Shown here one piece after another: positions 1 to 8,800 of a stretch of 64,000 nt of DNA. The stretch comes from Sphingopyxis microcysteis (GTDB lineage: Bacteria; Pseudomonadota; Alphaproteobacteria; Sphingomonadales; Sphingomonadaceae). Within the stretch, counting starts at the first letter, position 1. Each line of letters starts with the position of its first letter. The stretch spans positions 62,001 through 126,000 of the forward strand of contig NZ_JAANYY010000002.1 of assembly GCF_012274265.1 (NCBI RefSeq). The letters are read 5' to 3'. The notes under the pieces are model-generated. The model did no database searches. It had not been told where the DNA came from and was given only the letters and a program-made list of their open reading frames with translations. The translations under genes were made by a program, and so were the position numbers.

Positions 1-403
1 TATCGCCGGTGCGCGCCGCCGGACGCGCCCGCTCGCCCAGATAGCGCTCCATCGCCGCGAGGCCGCGTGCGGTCAGCGCGACATGGATGACGCGATTGTC
101 GCGCGCCGATCGTTCGCGCGCGACGAGCCCGCAGTCGTCGAGCTTGCCGATCCAGCGCAGTGCCGTGGTCGCGGGGACTGCCGCGGCGATGCACAGACTA
201 TGGATGCTGACCGGCCGCCCGCGATGATGTTGCACAAACAGGTCGAGCAGCATGTCCCATGCGGGTTCGGCGAAGATGTTGGCGGCGAAGCAATGCTCGC
301 GGCTGCGGCGGCTCGCATATTCCTGTTGCGCCAGCAGCACCAACGTCTCGGTATCGATATCGACGTCGCGGATCGCCGCGCGCGCTTCCATGGTGCCGCT
401 CAT
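1..403 (-). CDS. MarR-type winged-helix transcriptional regulator (3' end beyond window)
   Basis: The frame opens at ATG 403 and stays open to the window edge, so the C-terminus is missing. About 134 residues are visible. The middle and end match a MarR winged helix: a helix-turn-helix with IHSLCIAAAVPATTALRWI, then a wing around LVARERSARDNRVIHVALT, and the typical linker LTARGLAAMERYL. An N-terminal extension of about 40 residues precedes the fold. The start overlaps the stop of the upstream RadC-like gene as ATGA, so the two are translationally coupled. The regulated genes cannot be read from the window. The family call is firm; ligand and target are unknown. Confidence 0.8.
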   Translation of the reverse strand, partial: MSGTMEARAAIRDVDIDTETLVLLAQQEYASRRSREHCFAANIFAEPAWDMLLDLFVQHHRGRPVSIHSLCIAAAVPATTALRWIGKLDDCGLVARERSARDNRVIHVALTARGLAAMERYLGERARPAARTGD

Positions 404-1020
404 AGCAGCCCCCTTTCGCGCATACTGACGATCGTACGGCCGCTGACGATCAGATGATCGAGCAGGCGAATGTCGACCGCGCGCGCCAGACGCTCGATCT
501 TCTTTGTCATCGTGATATCGGCGGCGCTGGGCTCCGCCGATCCCGACGGATGATTATGCGCGAGAATGATGCCGTGCGCGCCCACATCAAAGGCCCGGGC
601 GAGGAGGCGCCGGAGCGGCCCCTCGACCTGCGCGATCGTCCCTTGCGCGATAGTCTCGTCGGCCAGATAGCCCCAATCCTGCGTGACAAAGGTGACGTGC
701 AGGCATTCGGTCGCCGACTTGCCGATCACCAGCCGCAAATAGGCCTGAAAGCGCGGATCGGTGGTGGTTACCGTGGTGCGCGATACCTCTTCGCGAAGCC
801 CCGCTTCGATCAGCGTCCGCGCCGCGACGATGGACTCGGCAAGCTTGCGGTCGCCTTCCAGCGCGTTGGCGAGTTGATCGCGGCTGGCGGTCAGCGCCCG
901 CCCGATACTTCCGAAATGCCGGATCAGCCGTTCGGCTGCGGTGTCGGCAAGCGTTCCGGCAAAGGGCTGGAGGAGGTCCGCCAGGACCGGTAGCGCCCGT
1001 AGCGCCGGACCCGTGTCCGA
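400..1020 (-). CDS. Short RadC/JAB-domain protein, start unresolved
   Basis: The C-terminal half is a clear RadC-type JAB/MPN domain, with the metal motif HNHPSGSAEPSAAD and ending LIVSGRTIVSMRERGLL. The N-terminal half (RLIRHFGSIGRAL and following) resembles the helix-hairpin-helix part of RadC-like proteins. RadC has a JAMM metalloprotease-like fold and its cellular role is not settled. In this frame no ATG, GTG or TTG lies between the upstream membrane-protein coding region and the JAB domain. The first ATGs in frame (1167, 1359) would give an implausible overlap with the gene upstream. The right boundary given here is therefore approximate. The stop overlaps the start of the MarR gene. 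Confidence 0.65.
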   Translation of the reverse strand, partial: SDTGPALRALPVLADLLQPFAGTLADTAAERLIRHFGSIGRALTASRDQLANALEGDRKLAESIVAARTLIEAGLREEVSRTTVTTTDPRFQAYLRLVIGKSATECLHVTFVTQDWGYLADETIAQGTIAQVEGPLRRLLARAFDVGAHGIILAHNHPSGSAEPSAADITMTKKIERLARAVDIRLLDHLIVSGRTIVSMRERGLL

Positions 1021-1421
1021 TGCCGCCAGATCCCCGCCGCCAGGATTATCAGGATGATGGAATAGGGGCCGTAGCTCATGATCCCATAAGCCAGCTTCGG
1101 AAAGATTTCGGTCACTTCGCGTACGAAGTGAGAAATCACGGACACGAGTTGGAAGGCGGCGAGCCATAGCGGATAAATCCTGTTCGCCCAGAGCGCGACG
1201 CCCAAAAAGGTGGCGGCGAGCCCAAGGTCGATGAGCAAGTGACCCGTATCGACCGATCCATAGATCGTGCTGCGCCCCACCAGCAGGTGGTAGAGCGGGT
1301 CGGCGAGGGTCACGAAAAAGAGCACCGCCGCGCAGATCCTTTCGGGGGCCGCGCCCCAACGCAGCGCAGCTGCCCCGAGGAGCGTCACCAACAGGATGTT
1401 GATCATCTGGATATTTTCCAT
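924..1421 (-). CDS. Small multi-pass membrane protein, unknown function
   Basis: This is a 165-residue hydrophobic protein with about four to five predicted membrane spans (INILLVTLLGAAALRWG, AAVLFFVTLADPLYHLLVG, LLIDLGLAATFLGVALWA, WLAAFQLVSVI, YSIILIILAAGIW). ATG 1421 is preferred over the TTG two codons upstream because an AGGA lies about 8 bases before it. Sphingomonads carry many such small membrane proteins; I do not recognise a named family. The last 30 or so residues are basic and low in hydrophobicity, and they overlap the N-terminal region of the RadC-like frame. The true C-terminus could therefore be shorter if a frameshift is present. Confidence 0.6.
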   Translation of the reverse strand: MENIQMINILLVTLLGAAALRWGAAPERICAAVLFFVTLADPLYHLLVGRSTIYGSVDTGHLLIDLGLAATFLGVALWANRIYPLWLAAFQLVSVISHFVREVTEIFPKLAYGIMSYGPYSIILIILAAGIWRHRTRVRRYGRYRSWRTSSSPLPERLPTPQPNG

Positions 1422-1459
1422 GATCAAATCCTGACCCGCGGGGGCGGCGGCGTCAATCG

Positions 1460-1795
1460 TCAGGCGGCTTGCTGGCGCCCGGGGTCGTCGTCGGCTTCAA
1501 AGGCCCAAGTGTCTTCGTGCGTCGGGCCGCCCGTAATTTGCGTCTTTGCGTCGACCAGAGCGTTGTGCGAGCGGAAGACGTCGTTGGCCGACGCGATATC
1601 CGACTGGATCGCGCGTCCGAGCCGGACGATCGCGTCTTGGCCGACATGCGGCGCGGGCATGTCCTCGGTCTGGCGCGCGCGCAGGATCGCCTGCATCACG
1701 TCGAGCTTGGCGAGCAGGCTTTCGTCCGCCTTGGCTTCGGCGGTCCGGATGTGGTTGCGGATACGCCTCATATAGGCGGGTACAGCTATCGTCAT
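1460..1795 (-). CDS. Hypothetical 111-residue protein
   Basis: The protein is small, charged and probably cytosolic, starting MTIAVPAYMRRIRNHIRTAE and rich in helix-forming residues over its first 85 positions. No signal peptide or membrane segment is visible. The start at ATG 1795 is supported by a strong purine-rich site (GGGGGAAG) just upstream. The C-terminus is acidic and then polar (EADDDPGRQQAA). I do not recognise a family. It lies in the same direction as the neighbouring regulator genes but is separated from both by gaps, so it may be an independent unit. Confidence 0.5.
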   Translation of the reverse strand: MTIAVPAYMRRIRNHIRTAEAKADESLLAKLDVMQAILRARQTEDMPAPHVGQDAIVRLGRAIQSDIASANDVFRSHNALVDAKTQITGGPTHEDTWAFEADDDPGRQQAA

Positions 1796-1855
1796 CGTCT
1801 TCCCCCTCGGCGCCGATGCTCGTTCGCGGCGCGCGCAGTGGTCCGGACGGGGCGG

Positions 1856-2389
1856 CTAGCTCACCACATCCGCGAGCGCCCTGGCGGCGGCGATGCCGAC
1901 GACCAGGCTGGCGAGAATGGCAAACAGGATGATGCCGATCGCCGCGCCGCGGGTGAGGAGGGCGTTGTCGCCGTCGAGCACCCCGGGGACGACCGATGGC
2001 TCGGCTGGCTTGCTCCAGGGCGCTTCGATCGAAATCGCAAGCTGGTCCCTCATCGCTTCGCCGGCGGGCACCATGTCGTCCCGGGGGCTGACATCGCTCG
2101 GCGGCGCGGTTGCGGCCAGCGGGAGAATCTGCATCTCATTTTCTTCACATGCCCTGTCGGCCGAAAGATCGCCATTTTGTGCCGACCATTCGCGATACTG
2201 CCGCGCCAGTTCGTGTCGCGTGACCCCGCCCAACCGCGATCGGAGCACTTCGATGCGGCGATTCACCGCGGCTTCCGAAATGCCGAGCTGATGCGCGATT
2301 TCCTTGCTCGTGCGGCTGTTGGCGAGCAGGTCGAGTACCGCGCGCTGCCGCGGCGTAGCAAAAGCGAAATCGTTGATGATCGATGTCAT
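1856..2389 (-). CDS. LuxR-type helix-turn-helix protein with C-terminal membrane anchor
   Basis: Residues 10-60 form a GerE/LuxR-type DNA-binding domain: TPRQRAVLDLLANSRTSKEI followed by AHQLGISEAAVNRRIEVLRS. Unlike most members there is no N-terminal receiver or autoinducer domain. A polar linker of about 90 residues follows, and then one strongly hydrophobic segment near the C-terminus (AAIGIILFAILASLVVGIA). The layout suggests a DNA-binding protein tethered to the inner membrane with its HTH in the cytoplasm. ATG 2389 begins the frame; the ribosome-binding site is weak. Function and target are unknown, but similar membrane-anchored HTH proteins occur in sphingomonads. Confidence 0.7.
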   Translation of the reverse strand: MTSIINDFAFATPRQRAVLDLLANSRTSKEIAHQLGISEAAVNRRIEVLRSRLGGVTRHELARQYREWSAQNGDLSADRACEENEMQILPLAATAPPSDVSPRDDMVPAGEAMRDQLAISIEAPWSKPAEPSVVPGVLDGDNALLTRGAAIGIILFAILASLVVGIAAARALADVVS

Positions 2390-2583
2390 CGGTGTGCGAC
2401 CCTTCCCGGCGCGCTTTTAATCACGACCGATGCATCGATTCAACACAAAGCACGGCTATCCGCCCGCTTCGCAGTCGAGGATGGTGATTTGATGCGGTCG
2501 ATCGCGCTCGCCAGTCGGCGCCAAACCCGTCGCCGTTCCGAGCTGGGCTCAGCGTCGCAGGCGTGATGATGACGAAGAAGAAA

Positions 2584-2658
2584 TGGCTCCCCGGGTAGGA
2601 TTCGAACCTACGACCGATCGATTAACAGTCGATTGCTCTACCGCTGAGCTACCGAGGA
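2584..2658 (-). tRNA. tRNA-Asn (anticodon GTT)
   Basis: On the minus strand the 75-base sequence folds into a full cloverleaf: acceptor TCCTCGG paired with CCGGGGA, D arm GCTC/GAGC, anticodon stem CGACT with loop containing GTT, and T arm with GGTTCGAATCC. The discriminator is G and the CCA end is encoded. GTT reads AAC and AAU codons, so this is tRNA-Asn. It lies between nadK and the membrane-tethered HTH gene and is read in the same direction as both. Confidence 0.96.
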
Positions 2659-2741
2659 ACACCCCGCTGATGCGGGCAAGGCGGCCCCTTTGCCGCGTGC
2701 CGCCAACTTTATCAAGGGGGTTTTGGCGCGAATTGTCTCGC

Positions 2742-3512
2742 TCAGACGATAAATTGTTCCATTGCGATGCGTTCGTCCAATCCCTGGTCGGGGTCGAACA
2801 GCAAAGTCAGCGGTCGGCTGCGGTCGGTGGTGACCAGCACGGTCTTTACGTCGCGGATTTCGCGCTGGTCGGCGACCGCGCTGACCGGGCGCTTCGCCGC
2901 TTCGCGGACGTTGAAGCGGATGCTGGTCGATTCGGGGACCAGCGCGCCGCGCCAGCGCCGCGGGCGGAAGGGGCTGATCGGGGTCAGCGCCAGCATTTCC
3001 GATTCGAGCGGCAGGATCGGGCCATTGGCGCTGAGATTGTAGGCGGTCGATCCCGCGGGGGTCGCGACGAGCACGCCGTCGCACGCCAGTTCCTCGAGCA
3101 TCGTCTTTTCGTTGATCATCACCTCGAGCTTCGCCGCCTGACGCGTTTCGCGGAGCAGCGAAATCTCGTTGATTGCGGGCAGGATATGCCGCTCGCCGCT
3201 GATCGTCGTGATGTCGCCCGACAGCGGATGGATGAGGAAGGGGCGCGCCGCTGCGATCCGGTCGAGCAGCCCCTCGACGCGAAACTCGTTCATCAGAAAG
3301 CCGATCGTGCCGCGGTTCATCCCGAACACCGGCAGGCTGCGGCGCTGGTCGAGCAATTGGTGCAGCATGTGGAGCAGGAAGCCGTCGCCGCCGAGCGCGA
3401 TCAGCAAATCGGCTTCGTTCAGATCAACAAAGTCGTAGAGCGGGCGCAATTCGGCTTCGGCTTCCATGGCCGCGGGCGCGTTCGATGCGACGAGCGCGAT
3501 CTTGCGTTGCAT
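2742..3512 (-). CDS. nadK: NAD kinase
   Basis: This enzyme phosphorylates NAD to NADP in the cytosol. The protein of 256 residues carries the GGDGFLLHMLH motif of the NAD/diacylglycerol kinase fold near residue 40 and the second signature TPAGSTAYNLSANGPI near residue 150. Both contribute to nucleotide and polyphosphate binding. Length fits the short alphaproteobacterial form. ATG 3512 is chosen because GGGGGAAG lies just upstream; an upstream start would add 14 residues with no motif. moaA lies directly upstream, 25 bases away, and tRNA-Asn downstream, so nadK probably shares a transcript with moaA. Confidence 0.93.
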   Translation of the reverse strand: MQRKIALVASNAPAAMEAEAELRPLYDFVDLNEADLLIALGGDGFLLHMLHQLLDQRRSLPVFGMNRGTIGFLMNEFRVEGLLDRIAAARPFLIHPLSGDITTISGERHILPAINEISLLRETRQAAKLEVMINEKTMLEELACDGVLVATPAGSTAYNLSANGPILPLESEMLALTPISPFRPRRWRGALVPESTSIRFNVREAAKRPVSAVADQREIRDVKTVLVTTDRSRPLTLLFDPDQGLDERIAMEQFIV

Positions 3513-3537
3513 TAAGCTTCCCCCAGAAGGCGCAGTG

Positions 3538-4554
3538 TCAGCCGCCCGTTGCACTCATATGACGCGCGACCGCCGGTGTGGACTTTCGTTCGATATGAAA
3601 GTCATGCGCGCGGGGTTTGCCAGCCAATGCGGCATCAATCAAGCCGTCGACATCGCCGCGCTCGCGCAGCGCCGCGCGCAGGTCGATATGGTCTTCCTGC
3701 CCAAGGCACATATAGATGCGTCCTTCGACGGTCAGGCGGATCCGGTTGCACGTCGTGCAGAAATTGTCGCTGAGCGGGGTGATCAGGCCCAATGGCACGG
3801 GGCTGCCTTCGACCGCGAAATAGCGCGCGGGGCCGCCGGTGCGCTTGTCGACCGGATAGATGGCGGAGACCTCGCGGAGCGGAGCGATGAACTGGTGGAG
3901 CGGGATATAATGGTCGCTGCGATCCTCGGCGACCTCGCCCAGCGGCATCGTTTCGATGAGCGTGAGGTCGCAGCCGGTCTCGGCGCAATAATCGAGCATG
4001 GGGAGCAGCTGGTCTTCGTTGAGCCCGGCCAGCGCGACCATGTTGATCTTGACCGCGATCCCTGCCGCGCGCGCCGCGGCAATTCCGCCGAGCGCGACAT
4101 TGACGTCGCCGACGCGCGTGATGTGCCGGAACGCGCCGGGGTCGAGCGTGTCGAGGCTGACGTTGATCCGGCGGACGCCCGCCGCCGCTAGCATCGGCGC
4201 ATGTTCGGCGAGCCGCATGCCGTTGGTCGTGAGGGTAAGTTCATCGAGCCCGTGCCCGATCATCGCGCCCAGCCGCGCCGCGAGCGTATCGATCCCGCGC
4301 CGCACCAGCGGCTCGCCGCCGGTCAGGCGGATCCGGCGAATCCCGCGCGCGACGAAGCGTTCGGCCAGCTCGCCCATTTCCTCGATGCTCAGCACCGCCG
4401 ATTTGGGCAGGAACACCATGTCCTCGGCCATGCAATAACGGCAGCGCAGGTCGCAGCGGTCAGTGACCGACAGGCGTAAGTAATTGATCCGCCGACCATG
4501 GCCGTCGATCAAAGGCGCCGTCGATCCGGCAGGTTGGGAAAATGTGACAGCCAC
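3538..4554 (-). CDS. moaA: GTP 3',8-cyclase (molybdenum cofactor biosynthesis protein A)
   Basis: MoaA is a radical-SAM enzyme that starts molybdenum cofactor synthesis by converting GTP to 3',8-cyclo-GTP. The N-terminal cluster motif CDLRCRYC is present, followed by the TGGEPLVRRG region. The C-terminal cluster region has CTTCNRIRLTVEG and a later Cys in MCLGQE, and the protein ends in the conserved Gly-Gly tail. The start is uncertain: GTG 4554 has AAGG at good spacing, while GTG 4560 and TTG 4590 are alternatives. The cofactor made here would be needed by the PaoABC-like enzyme at 43.4-47.2 kb. The divergent EAL gene begins about 60 bases away. Confidence 0.92.
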   Translation of the reverse strand: MAVTFSQPAGSTAPLIDGHGRRINYLRLSVTDRCDLRCRYCMAEDMVFLPKSAVLSIEEMGELAERFVARGIRRIRLTGGEPLVRRGIDTLAARLGAMIGHGLDELTLTTNGMRLAEHAPMLAAAGVRRINVSLDTLDPGAFRHITRVGDVNVALGGIAAARAAGIAVKINMVALAGLNEDQLLPMLDYCAETGCDLTLIETMPLGEVAEDRSDHYIPLHQFIAPLREVSAIYPVDKRTGGPARYFAVEGSPVPLGLITPLSDNFCTTCNRIRLTVEGRIYMCLGQEDHIDLRAALRERGDVDGLIDAALAGKPRAHDFHIERKSTPAVARHMSATGG

Positions 4555-4613
4555 AGGCACCTTGTGATGCAAAAGGCAGGAACTTGGCAAGCAAAGCCTG
4601 CTACGGAGACGCC

Positions 4614-5810
4614 ATGAATCGCTTGTCCGAAACCCTTTCCGCGTGCGTCCGTAAACTCGAAGGTCTGCATAACCGCCACGACGCCGATGCCGGTGTCATT
4701 CTGGTCCAGATCGACCAGATGGCCCGGATCAACAGCAGCGCGGGGACCGCGACGGGCGATGCGGTGCTCGATGAAATCGGGCGGCGGCTGGAAAATTTCG
4801 CCAGCGACGAATTCGGGCCGGGATCGTGCGTCGATCGACTCGACGGCCCGCGCTTCCTGATCGTGCCATCGACGCCCATGTCGCTGGGGGCGCTACGCGC
4901 GCAGGAACGCGCGCTGCACGTCGCGCTGGCCGAACCGATCGTCGGCGATCCGAACGGCCGCCTGTCGATCCGCATTGCGGCGGCGTTGATCACCCGCGAC
5001 GAATCGGTGGCCGAGCAGCTGCGCAATGCGGGGGAACAGCTGTCGCGCCCGGCATCGGCGCGCGATGGTGTGATGGTCCATGCGGCGCTTTCGGGCGACG
5101 AGGTGCTGATCCATTATCAGCCGCAATATGATGTCGGCACCGGCGAGATGGTTGGGGTCGAGGCGCTGCTGCGCTGGCAGCATCCCGAGCTCGGCCTGCT
5201 CGGCGCGGGGCCGCTGGTCACCGCGGCACGCGCCGCGCGGCTGGAATGCGAGCTCACCGAACATGCGCACCGCGTCGCGCTCGCCGAAATGGCGAAATGG
5301 CCGCGCGCGCTGGCGAAACTGCGCGTGTCGCTCAACATCACCGCCGCCGATCTCGGCGATCCCGAATTTGCAGGTCGGTTCGCCGCGATGGCGAAAGCGG
5401 CGCAGGTCGATCCCGACCGGCTGACGCTGGAACTGACCGAACAGGCGATGCTGAGCGACCCGGCGAGCGCCGCCGAGCAATTGGCGCAAATCCGCGCGCT
5501 GGGCTGTGCGATCGCGATCGACGATTTCGGGACGGGCTATTCCAGCCTGTCGCTGCTCGCGCGGCTGCCGATCGATTATCTGAAGATCGACAGCGGCTTC
5601 ACCCGTACCATCGACGGCAGCGACCGCGACCGTATCGTCGTGCGCGCGATCGTCGACCTCGCGCGCGCGCTGGGGCTGTTGGTGGTGGCCGAGGGGATCG
5701 AGAACGAGCGCCAGCTGGAACGGCTGCGTGAGCTGGGGGTCGCGACCTGGCAGGGGTTTTTGAAGTCGGGACCGGTGCCGGGGGATCAGCTGCCGGGGTT
5801 GATGGGATAA
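4614..5810 (+). CDS. EAL-domain cyclic-di-GMP phosphodiesterase with degenerate GGDEF domain
   Basis: The protein of 398 residues has no signal peptide or membrane span and so is probably cytosolic. Residues 1-150 look like a GGDEF fold but the active-site loop reads DRLDGPRF instead of GGDEF, so cyclase activity is unlikely. Residues 160-395 form an EAL domain with all main catalytic features: EALLRW, the Asn in LNITAADL, ELTEQAM, DDFGTGYSSL, YLKIDSGF, VAEGIE and the final WQGF. It should therefore hydrolyse c-di-GMP. ATG 4614 has GGAG upstream. It is transcribed divergently from moaA. A PilZ effector gene lies 6 kb downstream. Confidence 0.9.
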   Translation: MNRLSETLSACVRKLEGLHNRHDADAGVILVQIDQMARINSSAGTATGDAVLDEIGRRLENFASDEFGPGSCVDRLDGPRFLIVPSTPMSLGALRAQERALHVALAEPIVGDPNGRLSIRIAAALITRDESVAEQLRNAGEQLSRPASARDGVMVHAALSGDEVLIHYQPQYDVGTGEMVGVEALLRWQHPELGLLGAGPLVTAARAARLECELTEHAHRVALAEMAKWPRALAKLRVSLNITAADLGDPEFAGRFAAMAKAAQVDPDRLTLELTEQAMLSDPASAAEQLAQIRALGCAIAIDDFGTGYSSLSLLARLPIDYLKIDSGFTRTIDGSDRDRIVVRAIVDLARALGLLVVAEGIENERQLERLRELGVATWQGFLKSGPVPGDQLPGLMG

Positions 5811-5811
5811 A

Positions 5812-5889
5812 CGTCGCCCCCGCGCAGGCGGGGGCCGCTGTCGGCCTAGCGCAAGGCTGCCTGCGCCCCCCGCCTGCGCGGGGGCGACG
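5812..5889. repeat. Paired palindrome, family B (cgtcgcccccgcg type), between EAL gene and mfd
   Basis: A 23-base arm at 5812-5834 is repeated as its exact reverse complement at 5867-5889, and each arm is itself a small palindrome (cccccgc...gcggggg). The right arm ends one base before the mfd stop codon and the left arm begins just after the EAL stop. The element therefore fills the convergent intergenic space and probably acts as a two-way terminator. A second copy of this family lies at 24598-24688. Confidence 0.85.
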
Positions 5890-5890
5890 G

Positions 5891-8800
5891 CTAGTTTACC
5901 TGTCGCGCCAGCTTCCCCAAACCCTTCGACAATTGCAGCGCGCCGTTCAAACGCGCCCCGGTGCTCATCCAGTCGCCGCTGACGGACAGCTTGTTGTCGG
6001 GGCGGATGCGCGCGCGGCCTTTCAGCCGCTCCACATAGGCGATCAGCCCGGGCACGTTTGCGAATTGGTCGCCGTGGAAGCTGACCAGCGCCCCCTTCGT
6101 CCCCACGTCGAGCTTGGCGATGCCCGCCAGCTTTGCGTTAGCCTTGATCTCCATCAGCTGGACAAGGTTCGCGGTTTCGGGCGGCAGCGGGCCGAAGCGG
6201 TCGATCATCTCGGCGGCGAAGGCGTCGAGCGCGGCGCGGTCCCCGGCATCGTTGAGGCGGCGATAGAGCGCCATGCGCAGCGGCAGGTCGGGGACATAAT
6301 CCTCGGGGATCAGGATCGGCGCATCGATGGTGATGACCGGTGACAAAGCCTCGCGCGGCGGCAGCTTGCCCGCACCTTCGGCCTTGGCGACCAGGATCGC
6401 TTCTTCGAGCATCGACTGATAGAGTTCGAAGCCGACTTCGCGAATATGCCCGGACTGCTCGTCGCCGACGAGGTTGCCCGCGCCGCGAATGTCGAGGTCG
6501 TGGCTCGCCAGCTGGAACCCGGCGCCCAGCGTGTCCAGATCTCCGAGCAGCTTCAGCCTTTTTTCGGCGGTGTCGGTGATCGCGCCATGGTCGGGCGTGG
6601 TGAGATAGGCATAGGCGCGCGTCTTGCCGCGCCCGACCCGGCCGCGCAGCTGGTACAGCTGGGCAAGGCCGAAACGGTCGGCGCGGTGGATGATGAGTGT
6701 GTTGGCGCTCGGGATGTCGAGGCCCGATTCGACGATCGTCGTCGATAACAGCACGTCATATTTGCGGTCGTAAAAGGCGCTCATCCGGTCCTCGACCTCG
6801 GTCGGGGTCATCTGGCCATGCGCGACGACATATTTGACCTCGGGCACTCGGTTGCGCAAAAATTCCTCGATATCGGGCAGATCCTTGATCCGCGGGACGA
6901 CAAAGAAGCTCTGCCCGCCGCGATCATGCTCGCGCAGCAACGCTTCACGCAGGACGACGGCATCCCACGGCGCCACATAGGTCCGCACCGCGAGTCGGTC
7001 GACCGGCGGCGTCTGGATCACGCTGAGCTCGCGCAGTCCCGACATCGCCATTTGCAAGGTGCGCGGGATGGGGGTCGCGGTGAGCGTCAGGACATGGACG
7101 TCGGTCTTGAGCTGTTTCAGGCGCTCCTTATGGACAACGCCGAACCTTTGTTCCTCGTCGACGATGACCAAGCCGAGGTTTTTGAACTCGACCGATTTGG
7201 CGATCACCGCATGGGTGCCGACGACGATGTCGATCTGACCGCTCGCGAGGCCGTCGCGGGTCTTTTGCGCTTCGCCCGCCGGGACGAGACGCGACAGGCG
7301 TCCGATGTTGACCGGGAAGCCTTTGAAACGCTCGACGAAATTGGTGAAATGCTGGCGCGCGAGCAGGGTGGTCGGCACGACGACCGCGACCTGCACCCCC
7401 GCCATTGCAGCAACAAAGGCGGCGCGGAGCGCAACCTCGGTCTTGCCGAAGCCGACGTCGCCGCAGACCAGCCGATCCATCGGCCTGCCCGACGCCATGT
7501 CGGCCAGCACGTCGCCGATCGCGCGGTCCTGATCGTCGGTTTCCTGATATGGGAAGCGGTCGGCGAAGGCGGGATAGGCCGCGTCCTGCGCCAGCAGGTC
7601 GCCCGAGCGCAGCGCGCGTTGCGCCGCGGTCGCGAGCAATTCGCCGGCGATCTCGCGGATGCGTTCCTTCATCCGCGCCTTGCGGCGCTGCCATGCCTCG
7701 CCGCCCAGCCGGTCGAGCGCAACCCCGTCGCTCTCGCCGCCATAGCGCGACAGCACGTCGAGATTTTCGACCGGGACGTACAGCTTGTCGCCGCCCGCAT
7801 AGGTCAACGCGACGCAATCGTGCGGGCTGCTCCCGACCGGGATCGAGGTCAGCCCTTCATAGCGCCCGATGCCATGATCGAGATGGACCACGAGATCGCC
7901 GACGCTGAGCGTCGCGAGCTCGGCGAGGAAGGCATCGGCGCTTTTGCGACGTTTCTGGCGGCGGACCAGCCGTTCACCGAGAATATCCTGTTCGGTGAGC
8001 AGGCTGATCGCGTTGCTGGCGAAGCCGTGGTCGAGGGGGAGGACGACCATCGCGGTCGCCCCCCCGCTCTCGGTGGACGCGGTACCCAGCGCTTCCTGCC
8101 AACTATCGGCGGGGGCTAGCGAGGTCACCCCATGCTCGCGCAGCAGCCCCGACAGGCGATCCCGCGCCCCTTCCGAATAGCTGGCGATGATCGTCTTGCG
8201 GCCCTTGCGGCGCTCGTCCGACAGATGATCGGCGACCTTGTCATAGACATTCAGGTCGGCGGCGCGTTCGGGCGTGAAATCGCGCGCGGCAAAGGTTTCC
8301 AGATCGACGATGTGCGCGGCTGGCGGAACGTCGAACGGCGTGACGATGTGGATCGGGCGCTGCGCCGCCAACCCAGCCCATTCGGCTTCGCTCAGATACA
8401 GCGTCTCGGGCGCCAGCGGCCGATAGCTGCCCGGCGATTCGCGTTCAGCGGCGACGCGGTTGGCGTGATAATCCGCGATTGCGGCAAAGCGCGTTTCGGC
8501 GGTCGCCTCGCTGCGGTGGCCGCGCAGCACCGGCGTCGCAGGGTCGATATGATCGAATAGCGTCGCCAGCCGTTCCTCGAACAGCGGCAGCCAATGGTCC
8601 ATGCCCGCCTGCCGCCGCCCGTCGCTGACTGCCTGATACAGCGGATCGCCGGTCGCCTGCGCGCCGAACAGCTCGCGGTAGCTCGAGCGGAAGCGCTTGA
8701 TCGTGTCCTGATCGAGCAGCGTCTCGGCGGCTGGAAGCAGTTGCAGCGCCTTGGCAGGGCCAAGGCTGCGCTGGTCGGCGGGGTCGAAGCGGCGGATGCT

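Noticed and set aside
6818-8119. A 433-residue plus-strand frame inside mfd
   Set aside because: It is a shadow of the Mfd helicase coding region.
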